DNA from: PALSA-612 sp963765295
GTDB lineage: Bacteria > Actinomycetota > Thermoleophilia > Gaiellales > Gaiellaceae
Length of the DNA stretch: 64,000 bases
Assembly: GCA_963765295.1 (NCBI GenBank)
Contig: CAVXVO010000008.1
Location: forward strand, 248,001-312,000
Direction: 5' to 3'
Position 1 is the first letter of the stretch. Every line of letters begins with the position of its first letter. Under the pieces are notes generated by a model that made no database searches, was not told the DNA's origin, and worked only from the letters and a program-made list of their open reading frames with translations. Both the position numbers and the translations under genes were made by a program. This document shows, piece by piece, positions 42,916 through 53,915 of the stretch.

Positions 42916-43487
42916 GCCTCTTCAGGCGGGACGAGCCGCTGCACGTGCGGCTCGCACGCGAGGCAGGCCTGCTGACGGAGGAACCGAAGCTCGGTCGCCC
43001 GCCGGCGTGGCAGGAGGTCGGCATCCACGGCGTGCCGCGGCCGCGCGAGTGGGACACGGTGGTCACGGCCGACGCACCCAGGCTCGGCGTGGGCGAGATC
43101 GATTTCGCCGTGCTCCCGGACGGAACGCTCGTCGTCGACGACGAGGTCGAGAGCGAGCTGGAGCCGGGCTCGCTCGACCCGCTCGCGGCCGCGCTCGAGA
43201 CGCAGCTGCACCCGCCCTATCGGGCCCGCGCCGTGTGGCGCGGAGGGTCCAGCTGGGGCGTCGCCGCGCGGCGGATCGAGGTCGCCGAGCTGCCCGAAGA
43301 CGTCCTCGGAGACGAGGTCGTCCTTTCGGTCGCCGAAGGGCAGCGGTCGCTCACGGTGGACGGCCGGTCGTCGTTCGCGAGCATGCGCTCTCTCGAGCGC
43401 CTCGGGGCCGAACGCGGCCAGGCGTTCGTCGTCCGCGCGGACCGGCTCGTCGAGCGCATGTGGGAGATCGAGGTGACGCTGCTCTAG
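42912..43487 (+). CDS. conserved-looking protein of unknown function between hpf and secA
   Basis: 191 residues, GTG start overlapping the hpf stop (GTGA). No signal peptide, helix or familiar motif. The N-terminal part has LHVRLAREAGLLTEE and a Pro/Trp region (GRPPAWQEVGIHGVPRPREW); the middle is acidic (LVVDDEVESELEPGSLDPLA) and the C-terminal half contains GGSSWGVAARRIEV and VEGQ-like segments. Coding potential is strong (GC-rich third positions throughout). Coupling with hpf suggests a role in ribosome silencing or stress, but that is inference only. Confidence 0.6.
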   Translation: MSLFRRDEPLHVRLAREAGLLTEEPKLGRPPAWQEVGIHGVPRPREWDTVVTADAPRLGVGEIDFAVLPDGTLVVDDEVESELEPGSLDPLAAALETQLHPPYRARAVWRGGSSWGVAARRIEVAELPEDVLGDEVVLSVAEGQRSLTVDGRSSFASMRSLERLGAERGQAFVVRADRLVERMWEIEVTLL

Positions 43488-43703
43488 ACCGTCGACGCGC
43501 TCTGCAGCGGCACACGGGGCGCGCTGGCGGCTCCTGCGCCGCCCGCCGCGCGATCTCCGGCACGACCGCCCCGGGTGGGTGGGGGTTCGGGACGGAGCAG
43601 CTTCTGTCCGGAACAAATAGCAGCCAGACGCGCACCGGACTGTGCCGATTGCGCAACTTCTTGCGCCCGCAGGCCGCCTGGTGACAGGCGGTACCCTGTA
43701 CTC
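43488..43703 (+). promoter_or_regulatory. secA upstream region
   Basis: 216 bp with no ORF that looks coding. TACCCT (43691-43696), eight bases before the secA ATG, resembles an actinobacterial -10 (TANNNT), which would make the mRNA nearly leaderless; no convincing -35 is seen. Two TTGCGC elements lie near 43655-43672, forming a direct repeat around CAACTTC, possibly an operator. Promoter role is inferred. Confidence 0.3.
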
Positions 43704-46346
<2,643 letters not shown>

Positions 46347-46410
46347 CCGCTTCGTCTCTCTGCTGAAAATCGGCACCTCCGCGTGACAGACATGCCACAC
46401 GCGGGGTAGC

Positions 46411-46447
46411 GTGCCCCCAGGGGGACTCACGTCCCCCCCGGGGGCAC
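46411..46447 (+). repeat. 37-bp near-perfect inverted repeat downstream of secA
   Basis: A long palindrome: GTGCCCCCAGGGGGAC, loop TCAC, then GTCCCCCCCGGGGGCAC. Each arm is itself nearly self-complementary (CCCCC/GGGGG), so either a single 16-bp hairpin or two smaller ones could form. No T run follows. It could end the secA transcript or hold the ends of the mRNA, and could extrude as a cruciform. Confidence 0.7.
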
Positions 46448-46657
46448 GTGGGCGTCCGGCCGCAGCGCACGGGTTTGAACCGCTCCCTGCTCGTCTTCTC
46501 CTGCGTCCACCACTTCTCCCGGCCGGACGGGGCGACGGGCGACGTCGAGTCCGTCGTGGACTGGCGGTTCCGGAACGGCCGGGCCGTGTCGCTGCACGAG
46601 ATCGCCGACACGATGGCGTTCGCGCAGATCGCGGGCTTGACGCCGCAGGCCGCCTGA
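46448..46657 (+). pseudogene. SnoaL-like fold remnant (or small protein)
   Basis: A 69-codon GTG-started frame with GC-rich third positions. The C-terminal 36 residues (VVDWRFRNGRAVSLHEIADT, then MAFAQIAGL) resemble the last strands and helix of SnoaL/NTF2-like proteins, which usually have 110-140 residues. The N-terminal half has no such match. It may be a decayed remnant, a frameshifted gene or a genuine short protein. Confidence 0.4.
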
Positions 46658-46707
46658 GCCTGCCACTCGTAGCGGGGCGGTTCCGGCCGCCCCGCTACGA
46701 TGGCCGC

Positions 46708-47815
46708 ATGGCCGAGGAGCAGCAGCAGCCGCTCGCGCAGCAGCTCGAGGAGATCGGGGTCCAGCTCGACTGGGTCCGTGATTACCTTTGACCCCGACCG
46801 CCTGAAGGCCCGGATCGAAGAGCTCGAGGGTGAGATGGGCCGGCCCGGTTTCTGGGACGACCAGCAGCACGCCGCCTCCGTCTCGACCGAACAGTCGCGC
46901 CTGACCCGCCGTCTCGAGCGTTACGAGCGGTTGCGCGGCGAGTACGACGACGCCAGGGAGCTCGCGGCCATGGACGGCGACATGGAGGCCGACATCGCCG
47001 AGTCGATCCGGCCGCTGCGGCGCGAGCTCGCCCGGCTCGAGGAGGACGCGCTGTTCAACGGCGAGTACGACGCGGGCGACGCCATCGTCACGATCGTCGG
47101 AGGCACCGGCGGCACGGACGCGCAGGACTGGGCCGAGATCCTTTTGCGGATGTACATGCGCTGGGCCGAGACGCGCGGCTTCCAGGCGGAGCTGCTCGAG
47201 GCGAGCCCGGGCGAGGAGGCGGGCCTGAAGTCGGCCACGTTCACGGTCAAGGGCGAGAACGCCTACGGCGCGCTCAAGGCGGAGCGCGGCGTCCACCGCC
47301 TCGTCCGTCTGTCCCCGTTCGACCAGGCCCACCGCCGGCACACGTCGTTCGCGCAGGTGATCGTCAGCCCGCTCGTCTCCGACGACGTCGACGTCGAGGT
47401 CGACGACGCCGACCTGCGGATCGACACCTACCGCGCTTCGGGGGCCGGCGGCCAGCACGTGAACAAGACCGACTCGGCGGTCCGCATCACGCACGTCCCC
47501 ACCGGCATCGTCGTCCAGTGCCAGAACGAGCGCTCCCAGTCGTCGAACAAGGCAACGGCGATGCGCGTCCTCAAGTCGCGTTTGGCCGAGCTGGAGCAGG
47601 AACGGCGAGAGGAGGAGATGGCAAAGGAACGCGGTGTGGTGCAGGACACCGGCTTCGGAAGTCAAATCCGCAGCTATGTGCTCCACCCGTACCAGATCGT
47701 CAAGGACCACCGCACCGATCACGAGGCCGGAAACGCGCAGGGCGTCCTCGACGGTGACCTGGACGGATTCATCCACGCCTACCTGCTCGCGCGCGCTACC
47801 GGGAAGGCCCTCTAG
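46708..47815 (+). CDS. prfB: peptide chain release factor 2, with programmed +1 frameshift
   Basis: A 368-residue RF2 that reads UGA and UAA. The coding sequence is join(46708..46788, 46790..47815): 27 codons end in CTT followed by an in-frame TGA and C, the classical autoregulatory site. Slipping by +1 at CTT gives YL-DPDRLKAR, exactly as in E. coli (YL-D). RF2 identity comes from SPF (about 202-204, in LSPFDQAHRRHTSFAQV) and GGQ (about 247-249, in GAGGQHVNKTDSA). When RF2 is scarce the ribosome pauses at UGA and shifts; when plentiful it terminates. No strong Shine-Dalgarno stimulator is visible just upstream. Followed by ftsE, as in many actinobacteria. Confidence 0.95.
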
Positions 47816-47967
47816 GGGATCGGCTAAAATCCCCGCAACCGGCGCGTAAGAACCGTCGGCCCCTCGTCGTGCAGGAGCTGAACCTCCAAACCGAAGCGCC
47901 GCCGGCGCCCGCGGCCGAGCACTCCGTCGAGCCCGAGTCACCGAGGCCGTCGGCCGGTCCCGGGGCG

Positions 47968-48645
47968 ATGATCGTGTTCGACGGTGTGACCAAGGTCTAC
48001 GAGCCGGACGTGACCGCGCTCCGCGACGTGTCGTTCGTGATCGACAAGGGCGACTTCGTGTTCATCGTCGGCGCCTCGGGCTCCGGCAAGTCGACGATCA
48101 TCAAGCTCCTGCTGAAGGAGGTCGAGCCGACGCGCGGGCGGATCATCGTCGGCGGCCGTGACCTCGGCCGGCTGCCGCGCTCGAAGGTGCCGATGCTCCG
48201 CCGCAACGTCCAGTGCGTGTTCCAGGACTTCAAGCTCCTGCCCAACCGCAACGCGTACGACAACGTGGCCTATGCCCTCAAGGTGCAGGGCGAGAGCCGT
48301 GACTCGATCCGCAAGAAGGTGCCCGAGGTGCTCGGGCTCGTCGGCCTCGCGCACAAGGGGGCGTCGCTCCCGGACGAGCTCTCCGGCGGCGAGCAGCAGC
48401 GCGTCTCGATCGCGCGCGCCGTCGTCAACCACCCGCCGCTCCTCGTCTGCGACGAGCCGACCGGAAACCTCGATCCGGACACGTCGGTCGGCATCATGCA
48501 GTTGCTCTACCGGATCAACCGGGCCGGCACGACGATCCTGATGGTCACCCACGACCGGGAGATGGTCGACAAGATGCGCAAGCGCGTGATCGCGCTCGAC
48601 GGCGGGCGCCTGGCCCGCGACGAGCGCCGCGGAGGCTACGAATGA
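47968..48645 (+). CDS. ftsE: cell division ATP-binding protein FtsE
   Basis: A 225-residue ABC ATPase from ATG 47968, where the product begins IVFDGVTKVYEPDVTALRDV, the family N-terminus. Walker A GASGSGKSTIIKLL, signature LSGGEQQRVSIARAVV, Walker B LLVCDEPTGNLDPDTS. A GTG at 47869 would add 33 Pro/Ala/Glu-rich residues; I see no clear ribosome site for either. FtsE with FtsX controls peptidoglycan hydrolases during division. The stop overlaps the ftsX start. Confidence 0.95.
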   Translation: MIVFDGVTKVYEPDVTALRDVSFVIDKGDFVFIVGASGSGKSTIIKLLLKEVEPTRGRIIVGGRDLGRLPRSKVPMLRRNVQCVFQDFKLLPNRNAYDNVAYALKVQGESRDSIRKKVPEVLGLVGLAHKGASLPDELSGGEQQRVSIARAVVNHPPLLVCDEPTGNLDPDTSVGIMQLLYRINRAGTTILMVTHDREMVDKMRKRVIALDGGRLARDERRGGYE

Positions 48646-49507
48646 AGGTGCGGACGATCGTCGACGAGGCAGCCCGCTCGCTGCGGGCGACGATGTCGAC
48701 CACGGTCGCGGCCACGCTGACCGTGCTGATCGGCATGTTCGTCCTCGGTCTCTCGATCGCCTTCGGCACGTGGCTGCTCTCGTGGAGCGACCATCTGAAG
48801 CAGCAGCTCGTCGTCAAGGTGTTCTTCCACCAGGGCACCCATATCTCGCAGGTCGTCGCCGTCAAGGACCGGCTCGACGCCAGTCCCGCTGGTGAAGAAG
48901 GTGACGTTCACGTCTGCCAGCGAGGGTCTCAAGGAGATGGAGCGGCAGTTCCCGGCCTACAAGAGGATCGGCCTTCCGAACAACCCGCTCGGGCCCAAGC
49001 TGACCGTCTATCCCAAGGACGGCGGCCAGACGGCGGCGATCGCGAACACGCTGAACCCGCGGCCGCCGTCCGTGGACACCGTGAGGTACGGGCGCAAGAC
49101 CGCGAACGCAGTACTGCGGTTCGCGCGTGCGATCGAGATCACCTTCGTCGTCGCGGTGGTGGTGCTGCTCCTGGCGGCGATCCTCATGATCGGCAACACG
49201 ATCCGGCTGTCGATCTTCGCGCGGCGGCGGGAGATCGAGGTGATGAAGCTCGTCGGCGCGTCGAACTGGTTCGTGCGGGGGCCGTTCATGGTCGAAGGGC
49301 TTCGCGTGCGGGTTACTCGGCTCGCTGGCGGCCATCATCCTGCTCGTGATCAGCAACGCGATCATCGTGCCCAAGCTGGACTTCATCCAGGTGAAGGGCG
49401 TCCACGCCCTGGCCTTCGAGCTCGACGCACTCCTGATCCTCGCGGCCGGGCTGATGCTCGGCGCCGCCGGCTCCGGGCTGACCGTCCGCCGCTTCCTGCG
49501 GATCTGA
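48642..49507 (+). CDS. ftsX: cell division protein FtsX (two frameshifts)
   Basis: Four-helix partner of FtsE. N-terminal cytoplasmic start and first helix (TTVAATLTVLIGMFVLGLS), the extracellular loop with LKEMERQFPAYKRIGLPNN that activates hydrolases in other actinobacteria, then IGNTIRLSIFARRREIEVMK and two C-terminal helices ending RRFLRI. Extra bases at the CCC 48885-48887 and at about 49309 break it into three frames; removing them gives LDASPLVKKVTF and EGLRVGLLGSLAAI. The product is about 288 residues. ATGA overlap with ftsE. Confidence 0.9.
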
Positions 49508-49544
49508 ACGCCCCGCCCGCTCCCTGCTCTCCTTGTTCCCCCCG

Positions 49545-49557
49545 GGGCCTGCGGCCC
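49545..49557 (+). terminator. possible hairpin after ftsX
   Basis: Stem GGGCC, loop TGC, GGCCC, 38 bp after the ftsX stop and flanked by C runs. There is no T run. It could end the prfB-ftsEX transcript before the separately started rnr gene, but the stem is short. Confidence 0.25.
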
Positions 49558-49643
49558 TGACCCCCCGGTTTGGACCTTAGCGGCGAAATCCGCCCGGAGG
49601 TGAGACCGGATCGTGACGAGTTCGTGACTATCGATCCACAGCC

Positions 49644-51353
49644 GTGAGCGCAGACCACGACAGCACCGGGCGCCTCGTCGTCGAGATCGGCACCCGCGGG
49701 AAGCTGGTCGTCGGCGAGCCGTTCTTCGAGCCCGGGGTGCCCGTCGTGGTCGATCGAAAAGGGCTCGGAGCGGCGGGCCCGGGCGATCTCGCGCTCGTTC
49801 GGACGGGACGCGGGCGGGCGAGGGTCGAGCGCGTTCTCGGCCGGGCCGACCGGATCGAGAACGTGCTCCAGGCACTCCTGCTCTCGCGCGGCGAGATGGG
49901 TGCGCACGAACCGCACGACCTGCCCGAGCCCTCGCTCGACGGGCGCGTCGACCTTCGCGAGCTGCCCACCTTCACGATCGACCCCGAGACGGCGAAGGAC
50001 TTCGACGACGCGCTGTCGGTTTGCAGCGAGGGCGACGGGCTGCGCGCGTACGTGCACATCGCGGACGTGGCCTTCTTCGTCCCGGTCGGCTCGCCGCTCG
50101 ACCACGGGGCGGCCGAGCGCGGCTTCTCCGTCTACGTGCCGGGGCTCGTCGCGCCGATGCTCCCGCACGACCTCGCCGACGACGCGTGCAGCCTGCGCCC
50201 ACACCAGGACCGGCTCACCGTGACCGTCGAGATCCCGTTCGACTCCGCCCTGCAGGCGGGAGAGCCGCTCTTCTATCGGTCGGTCATCCGCAGCCGCGCG
50301 CGGCTCACGTACGGGCAGGCGGAGCGGATGCTCGCGGGCAGAGAACCGGCTGAGCCGGAGATCGAACAGGGGCTCAGGCTCGCGGAGCGGCTCGCGACCG
50401 AGCTACGCCGGAGGCGGTTCGAGCGCGGGGCGCTGCACATCGAGACGCGTGAGATCACCTTCGCGTTCGACGGCCGGGGAGGAGTCGAGCGAGCCTGGTC
50501 GGAGAGCGAGCCGCACGCGCACATGCTGGTCGAGGAGCTGATGATCCTCGCGAACGAGTCCGTCGGCGCGCTGCTTGCCGGGCGCCGGCGCGACGCGCTC
50601 TACCGCGTCCACGAGCGGCCCGACCCGCAGTCGATCGAACGGCTGCTCTCGGTGCTCACCGACCTCGACGTGCCGACGCCGCCGGCGCCGGATCCGGAGC
50701 GTCTGACGAGCGCGATCGCGGCGCAGCTCGTCGGCGAGATCTCCGATCGCGTGACCGCCTACATCCGCGAGTCGGGGCGCGGGGTCGAGGCCTTTCCCGC
50801 CCTCGTCCTGCGCTCGCTCAAGCAGGCTCGCTACGACCCGCGCAACCTCGGCCACTCCGGGCTTGCGAGCACGGCCTACTGCCACTTCACCTCGCCGATT
50901 CGCCGCTACCCGGATCTCGTCGTCCACCGCGCGCTGCTTCGCGAGCTCGGCGCCGCCGACGAGCCGGTTCCCGGCGACCTCGGGGAGCTCGCCCAACACG
51001 TCTCGGCCCGCGAGCGGGCCGCCGCCGCCGTCGAGTACGCCGCCGACGCGATCTGCCTTGCCTGGCTGCTCGACACGACGCTGTTCGACCACGGCTGGGA
51101 GACCTCCTTCGAGGGCGAGATCATCGGGCTGATCGGCTCGGGGATGTTCGTCCGATTCGGCGAGGTGTTCGAGGGCTACCTACCTGTCCGGCGGCTGACT
51201 GACTACTACGAGCTCAACGTCCTCGGAACGGCGCTCGAGGGGAGGCGCGGCGGCAGGAGCTTCCGGCTCGGCGATCCGATCGCGGTGCGTGTCGAGAAGA
51301 TCGAGCGCTCAGACGGCAAGGTCGAGCTGTCTCTCGCTGGGGGCGCCTCCTGA
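49644..51353 (+). CDS. ribonuclease R / RNase II family exoribonuclease
   Basis: A 569-residue 3'-5' exoribonuclease. The RNB catalytic domain holds TFTIDPETAKDFDDALSV (about 111-128, with the Asp cluster), HIADVAFFVPVGSPLDHGA and SPIRRYPDLVVHRAL (about 417-431). An S1-like C-terminal domain begins EGEIIGLIGSGMFVRFGEVF. It is shorter than E. coli RNase R and lacks a long basic tail. RNase R works with tmRNA-SmpB in clearing stalled mRNAs, and smpB is 2.1 kb downstream. GTG start. Confidence 0.9.
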   Translation: MSADHDSTGRLVVEIGTRGKLVVGEPFFEPGVPVVVDRKGLGAAGPGDLALVRTGRGRARVERVLGRADRIENVLQALLLSRGEMGAHEPHDLPEPSLDGRVDLRELPTFTIDPETAKDFDDALSVCSEGDGLRAYVHIADVAFFVPVGSPLDHGAAERGFSVYVPGLVAPMLPHDLADDACSLRPHQDRLTVTVEIPFDSALQAGEPLFYRSVIRSRARLTYGQAERMLAGREPAEPEIEQGLRLAERLATELRRRRFERGALHIETREITFAFDGRGGVERAWSESEPHAHMLVEELMILANESVGALLAGRRRDALYRVHERPDPQSIERLLSVLTDLDVPTPPAPDPERLTSAIAAQLVGEISDRVTAYIRESGRGVEAFPALVLRSLKQARYDPRNLGHSGLASTAYCHFTSPIRRYPDLVVHRALLRELGAADEPVPGDLGELAQHVSARERAAAAVEYAADAICLAWLLDTTLFDHGWETSFEGEIIGLIGSGMFVRFGEVFEGYLPVRRLTDYYELNVLGTALEGRRGGRSFRLGDPIAVRVEKIERSDGKVELSLAGGAS

Positions 51354-51360
51354 GAACGGT

Positions 51361-52504
51361 TCAGGACGGCCGTGCGGCCGTCGGCGTGCCGCGCCCGTAG
51401 CCGAAGCGATACCGGCCCAGGAATCCCTGGCGGCGGGCGAGGATCCAGTAGTAGATTGAGCCGACGATCGGCATCAGCATCGCCTGGACGAACGCGTAGA
51501 GCGGGAAGACGATCATCCGCCAAGACCTCGCCTGGAGGTTCGCGAGCACCGTGATCACGACGCACACGGCCATCGAGATGCCGAGCAGCTTCAGGAACGC
51601 GCCCACGCTCGCGTAGCTCGTGACCGTGTCCCACTTGAAGTACAGGCCGACCCACACGAGCGCGAGGTAGTAGAACGACCAGACGGGCATCCTCAGCATG
51701 TTCTTGTCCAGGTTGACGATCGTGTGACGGAAGTTCCCCGCCCACCAGAGCCTGCGTTGCCGGAGCAGGCCAGGCCAGGATTCCGGCGCATCCGTCTCCA
51801 CGGTCAGGTCGAGATGGCGAACGCGCAGATTCAGCGCCTTGGCCACGCGGCCGGTCTCGATGTCCTCGCCCGGGAACCAGAACGAGTGGTGGCGGAAGAT
51901 CAGGCGCAGCGCCTCCGTCTTGCCGACGGTGCAGGCGCCCGAGGTCAGCCAGGGCCGGAAGTGCCGTGACAGCATCGCCATCCTGTACTCGAGCGCCTGC
52001 ATCTTCTGCGCCTGGGTTCGCGGGTTCGTGACCGCGACCTTGACCGAGCAGAGGTCGGCTCCGTCCTCCTCGATGCTCTCCAGGTAGCGCCCGAAGTCCT
52101 CCAGCGGCCGCGTGTCCCCGTCGATCCGGATCACGTACGACGTGGTGATTGCCCCGGACTCGAGCGCAAAGCGGATGAGGTGTGGCGATGAAGGACGCTC
52201 GAGCTCCGTGCAGACGACACGCCACCCACCGGCGAACGCCTTCAGTGCGAACTCCTTCATCTCGGGCGTGTCGACGTCGATGGCGAGCAGGACGCGTTCC
52301 TTTACCCGCGAGAGCGCCTCGCGATTTGGCGAAGTAGCGCGGATGTCCGTACAGGGGGACGACGATCGTGTAGTCGTTGTTGCGCCGGAAATGCGGCGCG
52401 ATCACACGGCGGCGCGACCACGAGAGCAGGTTCTGGAAGTCGAAGAGGATCACGAGCCCGGCCAGGCCGAGCGCGAGGTCACGCCAGGTGAGGAGGCTGC
52501 TCAC
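51361..52504 (-). CDS. membrane GT2 glycosyltransferase (one frameshift)
   Basis: Processive-type family 2 glycosyltransferase, about 380 residues after repair. An N-terminal helix (LALGLAGLVILFDFQNLL) precedes YTIVVPLYGHPRYFA; the GT-A core has VIRIDGDTRPLEDF (DxD-like), FWFPGEDIETGRVAK and LRQRRLWWAGN, which correspond to the ED and QxxRW-type motifs of hyaluronan or cellulose synthases. Four C-terminal helices follow. The halves are out of frame because of one extra A at 52325-52327; removal gives FANREALSRVKERVLLAID. The GTG start overlaps the stop of an upstream ORF on the same strand (GTGA). Confidence 0.82.
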
Positions 52505-52782
52505 GTGCGGCCGTCGCGGTGCACGTGGATGCGGGCGGACATCAGGGTGACGACGCCGAGGCGGTACGAGCCGAGTGCGCCGGCGAATGCGCGTGCAGGT
52601 ACTCCGCCCAGCTGGTGCACCTGCCGCAGGACCCACCAGAGGTTCTTCGGACACAGCTTCATCCCGGTCGCGACCTTGATCGTGCTGACCAGTCGCGACT
52701 GACAGGTGAAGGTCTGCGTGCCGACGGTGACGGGCTGTCCGGCGAAGCAGTTGACCTGCTTCGACCCGCCCGCCTTGAGCCC
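52501..52782 (-). CDS. unrecognised ORF coupled upstream of the glycosyltransferase
   Basis: An open frame of 93 codons ending TGA with GTGA overlap to the glycosyltransferase gene. It has GC-rich third positions and no rival gene on the other strand, so it is likely coding. It includes VNCFAGQPVTVGTQTFTCQS and MKLCPKNLWWVLRQVHQLGG, with three Cys, and ends MSARIHVHRDGRT. There is no start codon in frame before a TAG at 52783-52785. One extra G in the GGGG there would join it to an upstream GTG at 52801 (VCGRSLG...). No family recognised. Confidence 0.45.
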   Translation of the reverse strand, partial: GLKAGGSKQVNCFAGQPVTVGTQTFTCQSRLVSTIKVATGMKLCPKNLWWVLRQVHQLGGVPARAFAGALGSYRLGVVTLMSARIHVHRDGRT

Positions 52783-52873
52783 CTAGTGATCGACCGCACA
52801 CCGTCCTCGGGTGTCCCTCGAACGAGGGGAAGCATCCGTCGATTATGCGCAGCAGACGTGATATGAACGAGGC

Positions 52874-53290
52874 ATGTCGATGACGACTCCCGAACGGCTG
52901 CGCGCGATCCCGCTCTTCGCCGAGCTCGACGCCGAGACGCTCCTCGCGCTGGCGGAGATCGCCACCGAGGTCGAGGTCGCAGCGGGGGAGGTGATGATCC
53001 GTCCGTACGACCCCGGTCTCGGCATGTTCGTTGTCGTGGACGGCAGGGTCGTCGTCGAGCTCGGCCCCGACCGGGAGGTCGAGCTCGGCCCCGGCGAGTT
53101 CTTCGGCGAGCTGGCGCTGCTGATCCCGGAGGGCGTTCGCGCGGCGCGGGTGCGGGCGGAGACGGACGTGCGCTGCCTTGCGATCGGGCGCGACGACTTC
53201 GCCGGCCTGCTCGACACCGAGCCGTCGATCGCGGTCGCGATGCTGCCGGTACTGGCGCGGCGTCTGTCGGACGAGCTGCGCGCGCACTGA
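52874..53290 (+). CDS. stand-alone cyclic-nucleotide-binding-domain protein
   Basis: A 138-residue protein that consists of one CNB domain: LRAIPLFAELDAETLLALAE at the N-terminus, GMFVVVDGRVVVEL, and the phosphate-binding cassette GEFFGELALLIPEGVRAARV (about 76-95). It has no HTH, so it is not a Crp-type activator itself; it could be a ligand sensor that acts through protein contacts. It is divergent from the glycosyltransferase pair and upstream of smpB. Confidence 0.82.
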   Translation: MSMTTPERLRAIPLFAELDAETLLALAEIATEVEVAAGEVMIRPYDPGLGMFVVVDGRVVVELGPDREVELGPGEFFGELALLIPEGVRAARVRAETDVRCLAIGRDDFAGLLDTEPSIAVAMLPVLARRLSDELRAH

Positions 53291-53445
53291 GCCGGCTGGT
53301 TGCCGGACGAGCAGAACGTGCTTCTCGTGGACCGACGGCGGGGTCGATCGGCACGGCCGCGGGATCGGAATCCGAGGTCTCGATCCCGCCGAACGCTCGC
53401 GACCGTGAAGTGAGAGGGCTGAGCGAGCCGCCTAGACTTGCCCGG

Positions 53446-53913
53446 ATGGCCAGGCCGAAGGGTGAGAAACTGGTGGCGGACAACCGCCGTGCCAGGCACG
53501 AGTACGAGCTGCTCGAGCGCGTCGAGGCCGGGCTCGTGCTCCAGGGCACGGAGGTGAAGGCGCTCCGCGAAGGGCGGGCGACGATCCAGCGCGCCTTCGC
53601 CGACGTGCGCGGGGACGAGATCTGGCTCGTCGGGGCCAACATCGCCGCCTACGACAAGGGCGGGATCGCGAACCACGACCCCGAGCGCGACCGCAAGCTG
53701 CTCCTGCACCGGCGCGAGATCGACCGGCTGCGCGGCCGCGTCCAGGAGAGGGGTCTGACGCTCGTGCCGACGCGGCTCTACTTCAAGGACGGCCGGGCGA
53801 AGGTCGAGCTCGCGCTCGCGCGCGGCAAGGAGCTCTACGACAAGCGGCGCGACCTCGCGAAGCGCGAGGCCGACCGCCAGATCGACCGCGCGCTCAAGAG
53901 CCGCGGCGACTAG
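53446..53913 (+). CDS. smpB: SsrA-binding protein SmpB
   Basis: A 155-residue tmRNA partner for rescue of stalled ribosomes. From ATG 53446: NRRARHEYELLERVEAGLVL, GTEVKALREGRATIQRAF, KLLLHRREIDRLRGRVQERG and a basic tail KRRDLAKREADRQIDRALKS. No tmRNA gene was recognised next to it. It ends two bases before the MFS gene. Confidence 0.96.
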   Translation: MARPKGEKLVADNRRARHEYELLERVEAGLVLQGTEVKALREGRATIQRAFADVRGDEIWLVGANIAAYDKGGIANHDPERDRKLLLHRREIDRLRGRVQERGLTLVPTRLYFKDGRAKVELALARGKELYDKRRDLAKREADRQIDRALKSRGD

Positions 53914-53915
53914 CC

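Noticed and set aside
46465..46480. tRNA-like T-loop (GGGTTTGAACC)
   Set aside because: No acceptor, D or anticodon stem could be built around it, and it lies in a plausible short coding frame.
53291..53445. tmRNA gene next to smpB
   Set aside because: The gap is only 155 bp, too short for ssrA, and no tag-peptide frame or tRNA-Ala-like ends are visible.
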